Translations under genes and position numbers: made by a program
Part shown: positions 51,598 to 60,759 of the stretch, one piece after another
How positions within the stretch are numbered: position 1 is the stretch's first letter
How the letters are laid out: each line of letters begins with the position of its first letter
Notes under the pieces: generated by a model
What the model saw: the letters and a program-made list of their open reading frames with translations, nothing else
Databases searched by the model: none
What the model was told of the DNA's origin: nothing
Assembly (NCBI RefSeq): GCF_002443255.2
Contig: NW_019211458.1
Span: 28,734,485-28,798,484, forward strand
Length of the DNA stretch: 64,000 nt
Reading direction: 5' to 3'
DNA from: Varroa destructor
Taxonomy: Eukaryota > Arthropoda > Arachnida > Mesostigmata > Varroidae

Positions 51598-51957
51598 GTG
51601 TCCCTAAGACATGCACGTTGCCATTGTACCATCCTAGGGAAAGAAAATTTACGACCGTGTTGTCCAAGGGAGGTTTTTCAAATTGAAAATAAAAGGACAG
51701 TACCCTGTTATTCTCATCAAAAATCAATTACAACAGTAATTATGATAAATGCAATTCAATCTGCAACGCAGAGCACGCTTTCGGTGAAACGCTTCCTAAT
51801 TTTTTTCAATAGTCATCGATTAAAGTCACGTAGGTGTTTTCTTTCAAAAATGTGTATGGACATACGTCGTATTGTTATTGACCAAACCTGCGGTGCGTCC
51901 CTTGCTTCGTTAGCGTTAATGGTCAAAATCAAAACACACCTATCAGAGCTTGTATAA
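51598..51957 (+). CDS. 119-codon frame, unrecognised
   Basis: A frame starting at GTG with no ATG for the first 47 codons. Cys/Arg-rich at the start (HARCHCTILGKENLRPCCPR), then mixed polar and basic sequence. The preceding frame on the same strand (51401-51607) has a hydrophobic segment LIIGVSILATILAAVKLLA. Nothing identifies either; chance frames are likely. Confidence 0.1.
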   Translation: MSLRHARCHCTILGKENLRPCCPREVFQIENKRTVPCYSHQKSITTVIMINAIQSATQSTLSVKRFLIFFNSHRLKSRRCFLSKMCMDIRRIVIDQTCGASLASLALMVKIKTHLSELV

Positions 51958-51959
51958 CT

Positions 51960-53940
51960 TTGTTATTTGCAATATAGCAGACTATAGAGATCATGGCCCA
52001 ATGCGCATCCTTGAAATGTATTTATCTATAAATTGAAAATCGTATAACCGCGTTAGCAAAGATAGTGCACATGAAATGTCCACTTTTTGAAATATCAAGA
52101 ATAATTACTTGTCATCTTTGTGCTTAATAAATAAACGGTATAAACAGCTGTCTTAATGTAGAACAGCATGGAACAGAGGAAAATGGGTGTTGGAATCTGT
52201 TATTGAGACGGAAATGTATTGTGCGCTCTCTTGGAATGCGGAACATTTATATAAGTTTTGTTAGGTAGGTAAGTCGTCCGAGGGCTACATAGGACTATTT
52301 TAGTTCATTTCAATAAAATGTGCCCATCTCTTCCAGTGACGTTTGACCTTCACCGTTCTGAGGAATAGCCCAAGTCCTTGTCGCGTTAGCTCTTCAAGGT
52401 AATTTTTTTACATTTCACCTTTCCTCTCCTAATCACGCGTTGTCTTAGACCTGTATTCATCATAAAGCATTGACTTTGACGGATTGTAGACAAGAAATCC
52501 TTACAGACAGTGAAATTTAAGAATATACCTTACGAGATCACCTCGGAGTTCGCTTGACTATCTTCCGAATTCGAGACTTAAAATACTGGTGTGCTGTACC
52601 GTGAAACCGCTTTAGAAACGTTTCAAAACTAGACGTTCGAGATGTATAGAAACGACATGGATCTACAAAAAGTTACATTCCCTTCTATCAACGAAATGTT
52701 TGGTCAATGGAAACACCACAAGATTTAGATAGAGTTAAAAAGAGAGGAAGCTGAAATACTTTTTCTATGTTATTTTTCGAATAACGTTGAAGCACAGTCA
52801 GCAAGGCCACATGCACATACATAATGAATATATTTACAACTAACGTATCGGGAATCCTGCATAATACGCTTCCCCGTTTATCAAAACTGGTTTTCATCTT
52901 TCAAACCAGCATTTGCAAAAATCCGTTCACTATGTTAATAAAAACGTACTTGATCTATGAATCTTATCTCGTTTAGGTTATGAATAATATATATATATTG
53001 TGGGACAATATCAGTAAATGACCTATTGCATTAATGTACCGAGAAAAAGTAACCGATCGCATACGGGTTTTTCGGCTCTGAACGTAAAGTTTAGGTTTTT
53101 TTTTATAGGCTCTTTGTTAATGCTATATAATGTATTTCCAATATCCTATTAAATGAAAATGAAAAGAAAAATATGAAAAGCGAAAGCAAGCTCATTTTAA
53201 TCTGTGGCTGAAAGTGTCCCATTTTCTACCAAGTTCCCTGGTTTATACGTGATTACTGTTTACATTGCGGTTGCATACCTATAGGCATACACTTTCCTCT
53301 TGGCAGTTAATTACTAGTGTCTTTAAAAATGATTTTCTGTTCACTTTTTTTTTTTAGTGTTTTCTAACCTGAGCTCTATTGCATAATGGATAGCATGTAA
53401 GCCTTGCCCCATATCTTTCCTTTTTTTACTTAACTCGGCTTGTTGCTTAACGGGATTACACAAAAGAGATATTCGAAAATACTTTTACATACGAAAATAT
53501 ATAATAGAATTGAGAATACAGATAACAGGCAATTTGATTCTGTTTGCTTCTGGCGGAGTGGTTTCATGTATATATGAACCACCAAATATGTGTATAAAAT
53601 CTCAGTTGTATACTGCTGTACAGCTTGTAAAATATAGTCAGGAACGGCAGCAAGAACTCGTTATCTAAAATCACAAATTTCCTAAACTATCTATTCATTC
53701 GACTCCATTAAACAGCCTCTCGTTAAACTAATCCAATAAATAGATCCAGGTTGCAGCCACCAACAGTCATCTTACGCATATACCAAACGAAAAATATCAT
53801 TACACGTCGCCTCTAATTACTAATGAAACCCAGAAACTCGGTTCCTTTTTTTGGTTTCCCTTAATTTCTATATTCTGTATTAAGGCCAGTCTAACCATCT
53901 CAGCAAATGAATAACGCGTTCAATCGATTTACTTGACTAC
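51960..53940. other. No supportable gene
   Basis: AT-rich; one 69-codon minus-strand frame without supporting signals, and poly-T runs. Confidence 0.6.
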
Positions 53941-53945
53941 GGTAA

Positions 53946-54694
53946 TACGGGGAGCACAGATGGCAAGATGCCAGGGTCAGATTTTCTGCGCCGCTTAGCT
54001 TCAGCTTGTTCTATTGCTTAATCATGGTCAAGGCCATAGCCGCACTACCGCATTCAGCATTTGCTATAGCTGACGAACTTTATCGCAGCGGAAGCAGCGT
54101 TCCGACGGGGTTATCCATAACCCAGTTCATACCACGTGGACATTTAATGAACGATTCATTGCTTTTCTTCGTTCTGGCTCATGGCCTCTGTAGTGGTCGC
54201 AGCAATGATCCATCCGTCGCCACCAACGCCAGCTGTATTTTCTTACGTTTTGGCATGGTTTCCGCCACTTTGTTGCTTTCATTGTCTTTACTGGAACACC
54301 ACTTGACGTTTACTATATTTCCTGATTTACTGGCACTTGACTTTCATTACATGTGTTTCTACTGAAGTGTTAAAGGAACTAGGGTTTGCTAATAATTTGG
54401 TCAAACACTTTGAAGAATTTGTTAATAACCAATCGAACCGGCGATGTCGACGAACAGTTCCGTAAATTAACAAGAAGAATGGCAACATGTACAGAAGAAC
54501 AACAACGGCATACAATAAATACTATGAAACTGACTAAATGTGAAAGGTTTTATGTATTAGGAGCTCAAGAACACAGAAAGCGTTGGGCGACATCGATAGC
54601 CGGCGAGCCGTTACAACTTCATGCAAAAAAATTGCATCAGAAACAACTTCTCTCCATAGTTGCTAATGCTACATCCTACCAGTTGTCATATTAA
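53946..54694 (+). CDS. Block of successive open frames, unrecognised
   Basis: A 140-codon frame (53946-54365, ATG-containing part from 54027, Ser/Leu-rich with LRFGMVSATLLLSLSLLEHH) is followed at 54386-54694 by another frame reading NRTGDVDEQFRKLTRRMATC and HAKKLHQKQLLSIVANATSY. Between them a third frame reads STEVLKELGFANNLVKHFEE (about 54350-54412). All three lie on the same strand. This could be a frameshifted old gene or element, or spliced exons; no conserved domain is visible. Confidence 0.2.
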
Positions 54695-55830
54695 AATGAG
54701 TAGAAGCCTCCACGTGCTACCTTCATGATTTATTTCTTTTTTTACATTCGAATCTCTATTTACACCAGCATCGAATGATATGTCTATGGAAGAACAATAC
54801 AACTTTGATGAAGCTATCTAAAGGCCTATATGTCATGCGTGTTGACGACTACAATTGAAAGTCACATATCCTGTACCTTACGTATATCAGTAACCCTATA
54901 ATGATCACGATGGAAGATACTAAATCTATACAGTATGTGGATCCACCACTTTTTGGTAAAGGCATTGTTTTCCATCCATCAATAGACGAGCGTCTGAGTT
55001 ACCCACTAATTCCAGCACAACCTCGTTTCCGCTCGTATTACGTATCACCTTCTGCATGAATCTTTACCCATTTTAAGATTTTAGGTGTTTTTAAGGTGTT
55101 GCTTGACGACTGTTTTGCATCCGTTTATTTGGAAAAAAAGATCAAGTATGCCGAGAGTAATCATAATGGATATATTTTTTACAATAAGCACACTTTTTAT
55201 CAAAAAACTAGATCCCTATTTCGTTGTGTCAATTTTATTAAAATTGCCATTTGTATTACTATTATTATTATCAAACCTATGTTCTAAAGTATTCTCCTAT
55301 GAAAACGTTTTTATGTTGAGCTCTCAAGTGGTTAACTTGCGCAATCGGAGTAAACTTTAGATCGCCCAGTAACCAGAAAATTGTGATACTCACATTTCCC
55401 TTATTAAAAGACACAAGTTAATTAGTAGACGACCTAATTTTGTGCATACTGTTTACGTTGTAATCAACCACAAATAAAAATGCATCCATACTGTATATAT
55501 AACACTATTCAAAATAGTCATTACGATACATTTACATCTACGCATTTCGGCATGACGTTTTTTTTTTATACTATGTTTCCGACTCTGGGAACACTCTTCT
55601 ATCGTTCGCAAAGCGTCTCGTGTAGCCGATCAAATGCATTCGGAGGTCGGCACTTGCTTTGTGCTTGATGGTCATCAAGACACATCGTAGCTGCTTGTTC
55701 TCGTGTTACTAGATATATTACTATTTCTTTCTTTTCTTTATGATTTTTCTACGCATTAAATATAATTATTTTTACTATACACTACTACCCAGCTGCTTCG
55801 TTTGCCTCGGCATAAGGAGTCCGCAACCCC

Positions 55831-55929
55831 TCATACGAGTCGTTGTGTATCGCATAGAGGCTTTCTTGGGAAAATGCAGATGAGGATTAGCTGACACGCT
55901 GTGATCAACGACGCCAACACGTTTGGAAT
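55831..55929 (-). CDS. SWEET1: SWEET last exon: helix 7 and C-terminus
   Basis: 99 bases after acceptor CACTTCCAG, phase 0, ending with stop TGA at 55833-55831. It encodes IPNVLASLITACQLILIC, then IFPRKPL and a short polar tail. Pro-Asn at the helix-7 start and the Phe-Pro exit are family hallmarks. The tail is only about a dozen residues, short compared with plant members but normal for animal ones. Confidence 0.92.
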   Translation of the reverse strand: MPNVLASLITACQLILICIFPRKPLCDTQRLV

Positions 55930-58456
55930 CTGGAAGTGGGTCAGGTAATAAAGATAAGAAAAACAATAGTACTTTAATAGGAAATTAGGGATAACTGGTT
56001 GCATTCTATTAAGCGGCACATGCCTTAGGGTGCTGAAACAATTCGAAAACGAGTTGGTAGATACAAAGACTTAAATAGAACTACTACGGCATAATTATTG
56101 CAGAAAAGCATAGTGCAGGTAAAATTTGAAAATTACAAATTGATATATCTCCAACGTCAAACCTATTTCCGAGTCTTCAGTTAGCAACATGTACTAGAAA
56201 CTCGAACTGGTCTGCACAATAAAACGCAGGAAAAACAATAGTCGTCAGAGAAATCCGATCGGGCCTATCCCTATCAGTATATTGATAATATACTGATTAG
56301 TACTGGATGCATTTTTTTTTCCACTCGACTATTCGTCAGAAATCTAACGGTCTTTCAAAGACGATGAAGATGTTTCAATTTCGTATGATGAATATCTTTA
56401 CAAACACAGTACAACGCGTCATCCGTTTAAAGCCATCATACTGCTAGGTAGATGGCATAATAAAAAAGAAGAGAATAAAAGTGCTTACGGTAATAAACGT
56501 ATCTTGCTTTAATAATCCGTAGAGGGTCCATAACACACCAACGGTGAATGATGATAATATTAACGGTAATGGAAGATATTGAGAAGAACGGGTTTGGAGT
56601 ACTCGGGCCTGGAACAACAACAATAACACATTTGACGGACTATTAACAGCATCGTACATCAGTACCATTATTACGCAGGGTCACCTATAATCGATTCTTT
56701 TTAACCAAGCCTTTCCATTAGATAAGTGAATATTTGTGTAATCACCCACTGTAGTCAAAGGACAGGCACGTAATATCAAAATATCAAACTACGGCAATGC
56801 GGTCGTCATCAAAGATCTTCAAAAAGACATCACAGAGTTCTTCAATGTCGCATGTTTGCTACTATTGCATAATAGAGTTTATATTTTCAAAATGCTTTCA
56901 GCGCTTCTACTCGCGGAATAATAAATAACTCATAGATATGATATATATTACCGACAGTGTGTGGACACGGTAAAAATTTGTTATACTTTATTAATTTTCA
57001 TTATTTAATACATACCAGCAATGTAAGGGGCGAAGCGAAAAACGCGATAGAAGCTACGATCGCAAGGTACCCGGCTGTACGCATAGCTGAATCGGTATCA
57101 GCTACCCCGTAGAATAACCAAGTGTGGAAAGACACAATTAGTAAAAGCAACGCACCAATATGCACGTTGAGTTGACCCTGCACGGATTCATTACACGAGA
57201 ATGTGTTAGATGTAAACTAACATTAACGTGGACTATTCCGCTAGGGACAGTAAACTAATTAAAGTTCCACTTTTGGTGAAAGTGGAACTTGAATTTTTAG
57301 AGGCGTTGATATGCGCCTTATTATTCAGGTGCATCAATACCTTTGCACTTGAACAACAGGAAATAACAACCGCATCTGAACTGTCTCCGCAAAACGAAAG
57401 TCTCTACTAAGTAACTGTAATGAAATAGATAGTAACTGAACTAACAGAGACAGAATTATCAAGGTTGTATTTGACACACGCCATGCTAAAATGCACAGTT
57501 GAAGGTTTCCAGAAACTCTGAAATTCCCGTTCTAATAATGAATATTATTGCACGATACTAGCATCGTTGGCATGAATCAAAAGGAAATCTCTTAGATATT
57601 TTCACTAAAAAAAAAAAAAAACGTTAGTCTAACGCAGTTACATACCCAAAAATTAAAAATATTCCTTAGCTTCCTTGCTGTATGGTGACCAGCTTAGGTT
57701 ACCGTTTCAACAAGCCAAACTTTACACAAGTTTGTGACGTATTTTAATCTATTCGTTCTATATCGTTTACCAATAATATTCTCATGCACTACAGAATGGA
57801 ACAAATACTGGTCCACAACCGGTAATCATTCAATTAAATCCGTTTTAAATTATTACCCTTATTTATACATAGCCTCGTGATCGTTTTAACTACAACTATA
57901 TTTGGTCTTCTGTCTAAAGTACAGCTTCACGAAGCTTCATTGTCGATTAGTTACAATTTGGAATAGTTGAAGGTAAAGGTAAACGCGAGTAATGCTATAG
58001 TTCGATATATTATCAACAGCTCTCACTATCCAATCTAGCATTTGACTTGCGAAGTATTACCTTTGGCTTCGTATAGAGGTAGAACCAAAATAAAAACGTC
58101 GTTTGCAAGGTGAAGCCAATCACATTTAACGTTACCACGACCATGTCGGGCTTGAGAATCGCGTACTGAAACCACAGAAACGAGCTGGACGCAAATGCAT
58201 AAGAACAAAAATACATCAGTTAGTTATGCGGTATGGTTAGAATTATGGCACTTGGACAAGCGACAGAATTTTTTTCATGGTCAATAAAAAAAAAACAACA
58301 AGCATTTACCCTGTCCATTGTTGATTTCTTATGATACTATCATGAAGTGGACGTATACCAGGATTATTTGAAACTTACCAAAGCATGCCCATCATAAATG
58401 GCATAGGCGTACAATCCGACGTCGACTGTTGCTTATAGATCCGATGACATATTTCA
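55831..58456 (-). CDS. SWEET1: SWEET sugar transporter (SLC50 family), 5' end missing
   Basis: Five exons read in order on the minus strand (58456-58379, 58184-58061, 57177-57016, 56608-56489, 55929-55831 with stop TGA) join in phase through GT-AG introns and give 193 residues. Seen: two triple-helix halves. The first has STSDCTPMPF (residues 11-20) and LNVIG (45-49); the second has FFASPLTLL (113-121), QTRSSQYLPLPL (126-137), VLWTLYGL (146-153) and IPNV (162-165). Known for the family: SWEETs are seven-helix facilitators moving mono- or disaccharides down a gradient across plasma, Golgi or vesicle membranes; helix prolines and pocket Asn/Trp residues matter, and Asn46, Trp148 and Asn164 occupy the matching places here. 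Missing: the exon with the start codon and helix 1; exon A opens with the third base of a split codon. The C-terminal tail is short and ends QRLV. No AATAAA was seen within about 590 bases after the stop. Family assignment is firm; the sugar carried is not known. Confidence 0.93.
56273..56297. repeat. 10-bp perfect inverted repeat in the last SWEET intron
   Basis: ATCAGTATAT and ATATACTGAT with a 5-base loop TGATA. AT-rich arms, so chance origin is plausible. Confidence 0.85.
56489..56608 (-). CDS. SWEET1: SWEET exon D: helix 6
   Basis: 120 bases, phase 0 at both ends, acceptor TTGTTCCAG and donor GTAAGC. It encodes ARVLQTRSSQYLPLPL, the second-repeat counterpart of the motif in exon A, followed by helix 6 with VGVLWTLYGLLKQDTFIT. 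The Trp of VLW corresponds to the substrate-stacking Trp of plant SWEETs. Confidence 0.94.
57016..57177 (-). CDS. SWEET1: SWEET exon C: helices 4 and 5
   Basis: 162 bases, phase 0 at both ends, between acceptor CCGTGCAG and donor GTATGT. The reading is GQLNVHIGALLLL (linker helix 4), a polar loop with DTDSAMRT, then a helix ending FFASPLTLL, which carries the conserved Ala-Ser-Pro-Leu of helix 5. A 12-bp inverted repeat lies in the intron 85 bases before the acceptor. Confidence 0.93.
57262..57290. repeat. 12-bp perfect inverted repeat in a SWEET intron
   Basis: AAGTTCCACTTT and AAAGTGGAACTT flank a 5-base loop TGGTG. In the pre-mRNA it would form a hairpin 85 bases upstream of the exon C acceptor, near the usual branch-point zone. 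Confidence 0.9.
58061..58184 (-). CDS. SWEET1: SWEET exon B: helices 2 and 3
   Basis: 124 bases between acceptor GCGTCCAG and donor GTAATA. It contains SFLWFQYAILKPD, then the helix-3 segment with LNVIG, then FWFYLYTKPK. The Asn of LNVIG is the position known in SWEETs to line the sugar pocket. The exon ends exactly on a codon boundary (phase 0). Confidence 0.93.
58379..58456 (-). CDS. SWEET1: SWEET exon A: loop after helix 1 and start of helix 2
   Basis: 78 bases, starting with the last base of a split codon after an acceptor (TATTTTAG) and ending two bases into a codon at donor GTAAGT. It reads EICHRIYKQQ followed by STSDCTPMPFMMGML, matching the family pattern of a basic loop, a Lys/Gln-Ser-Thr segment and Pro-x-Pro-Phe at the start of helix 2. 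The codon split over the next intron is TG|C, giving Cys. Confidence 0.9.
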
Positions 58457-58528
58457 CTAAAATATTAATAAACGAAAAAATAAATAAGAAGCCCATCCAG
58501 TCAATAAGTAATGGTTTAATAGTAATAG

Positions 58529-58731
58529 TTAAAGAACATTCAACAAAGTTTGATTAAAAAGAACTAGGACTTTATTCTTTGTCCACAAATATCTATTCGT
58601 AGATTTGTGTTCATCGAAGTACTCCCAATTTGACATACTTTTGTAGCCCAGAAAACAATCCTCAGGCACGGTTTCCGAAATGAATGATAGCTCTCTTAGC
58701 GACTCCGACTTCAAAGCGTTGTCCTTCTTTT
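58529..58731 (-). CDS. Possible terminal exon of an unrecognised gene
   Basis: An open frame of 66 residues runs from a possible acceptor (TATTAAGCAG) to stop TAA. The first half is charged and polar (KKDNALKSESLREL, SETVPEDCFLG). An ATTAAA polyadenylation-type hexamer follows about 10 bases after the stop (58519-58514, minus strand). If real, it lies in the first intron of the SWEET gene on the same strand, or just upstream of that gene. No family recognised; a frame this long is also easily random. Confidence 0.2.
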
Positions 58732-59010
58732 CTGCTTAATACAAAAAGATGTTCCAACGAGCCTTATTTGACGCATGCGCCAATATTTCACTTAAGACTG
58801 ATCGACAAGCAGTGAGGCGCATCTAGGCGCACTATCGTAATAAATAATTGTTCCTCCAAAATCCTGTCGTTGTTTTCTGATTATTTAACGAGCAAATGAC
58901 CTACGTGCTATCCTGTTATTGACGGTTCGGCTTAATGGTAGAAGTTTTTGATACATTAGGTCGTTGAAATCGAAGGACACAGTAATTAGAACCCTCACAT
59001 TTAATCGAAC

Positions 59011-60402
59011 TTAGCTTTCTTCGACCTTCGCTCTTCAGAAAATTTATATTAGTACCATTAAATCTCATTTTCAATATCACAGCCATGCTTCTGCACTAGG
59101 TATGATCCGTTCGAGCAGTCCTGGATCTTCGTTTATAACCCTTGAGCAATGTTCATTCGACACTGCTGAAATTCAATAGTTCTAAGCTTGCAAAACTTCC
59201 CATACACTCGCTATGCCTAAAACATTCAAACAAAAGCGTTTGCCATAAGCCAACTGATATGCTAATATCATCAGGAACCTCTCTGATAATTGGTAATAAT
59301 AATAAAAAAAAGGTAATTGTTCATAATCATTTGAATTCAGCTTGTCCATCGGACAATATCACTGGTCCTGAACTGGCCATCTCGCAGCATTTTCACAAGT
59401 CGGAAAGTTTGTAAACGCTTTTTTAACTCGTAGAGACTTCGTCAAAGGTAGCATTCAACATTTCCAACGCGGTGCTACGTCACCCACTAAGCTGTCACGG
59501 GCATTGACAGGCCGTGCAACATTTGAAAATTCCGTGCCTTGTTTGGTCAAGCCGTGTATACGTTTTTTTTGCACTAATGTTATTTCACTCAACTCAAATT
59601 TGCAGTGCACTAAACGACGAGACAAAATCGCACCTATCGCAAACATAGAAATGGAAGATTTGTTTCCAAACATGGGTAGGATTCTGAGACCCTTGCTTTT
59701 ATCCAGCCCACACGCATAACGCTGTAACATTTAGTAAACAGTCAATAGAATATTGTATTGCTGTTCTAGATTTCGGATGCAGAAAAAGAAATCACAGTGG
59801 TCAAACTTAAGTTCTGTGGCCTTTAATTTCAAATGTAGTAGTCAGTAATATCACAGCTGATATGAGAACGTAATTAGGAAACGTGGCCAGTTATTGTCTG
59901 AATGACATCCTGAATATTGACAGCTGGCGTTGTACCGCTTCTGCCAGCGGGTAACGCCGTTTTTCATGATCAGTTGCCAACAAAGCTTCAAGTACGGTTT
60001 CCTCCCGCGGCCATGTTGGGCTTCCTCTATTCCCTTTTATGTTAGATCGGAAATTAGCTGAAGCTAAACATAAATCAGCTGGTGCCATTTTGAAAACTTA
60101 CTACAGTGTACTGTTGATTAGGGGTAAATGGCCATACTGTCGCAGAAATCTGTCCTGGTAACTGTAAAAACAGATGAGTTACTGTCGACAATGCATTGGT
60201 AGCGTCTCAAACTATACCGAAATGTTTAGTCGAAATTCTTAATAATATTATATTTCTAGACAAGTTTTATAATTGTACATCTGAAACTGTGAATGCGGAT
60301 CCAGCTATGAAGAGAAACAGATCCAACTGCTTAAGTAAAGGAACTGTCCTGATACATACAGGCGACGCATGTACAATACAATCGGCGTTATCTGGTAGCT
60401 AG
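59011..60402 (+). pseudogene. Fragmented open frames, possible decayed gene or retroelement
   Basis: Four consecutive plus-strand open stretches: 59011-59175 (ASALGMIRSSSPGSSFITLE), 59142-59414 (LAKLPIHSLCLKHSNKSVCH), 59371-59720 (SQVGKFVNAFLTRRDFVKGS, later MEDLFPNMGRILRPLLLSS) and 60166-60402 (NADPAMKRNRSNCLSKGTVL). The first, third and fourth share a frame; the second is shifted, with overlaps of 34-44 bases at both joins, as if two compensating frame changes had occurred. No polymerase, nuclease or other domain is recognisable, and minus-strand frames overlap part of it. Confidence 0.2.
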
Positions 60403-60759
60403 GCGAAAACGGCAAATTCAACAAGCAGACAAGGAATAACCATTAATATCGAGTCACTTCAACAAGATGCATCCGCCTTCGCTAAAGTTCCAACAAGTGT
60501 CCGGCAATATTATTTATTTCTGTCCTAGCTTGTAAAGTTGATGTATTACAACTTTTGTCACATGATTTTTATTCAACTAATAGAGTATTCGCGCGAATGC
60601 AAACTTTTCTAGGCTACTATTTGGTGTTTTGTACCTGTGACCTGCTCAGATCAGGCGCAACTCAGGGAACTATCCAATTTAATTACTGTTTTTTAAGAGG
60701 AAATTCTCTTATAATAGTGACACCTACAGTTTCCCCTGCTTTGTTCTACTAGACCACGA

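Noticed and set aside
54245..54320. FWHGF in a short frame, resembling membrane-bound O-acyltransferases
   Set aside because: The frame is short, no other family residues are present, and adjacent exons with membrane helices were not found.
60097..60175. Minus-strand exon-like segment (acceptor TTTTTACAG, donor GTAAGT) reading GQISATVWPFTPNQQYTV
   Set aside because: Not the hydrophobic helix expected for SWEET exon 1, and the wrong phase for it; could belong to something else but has no further support.
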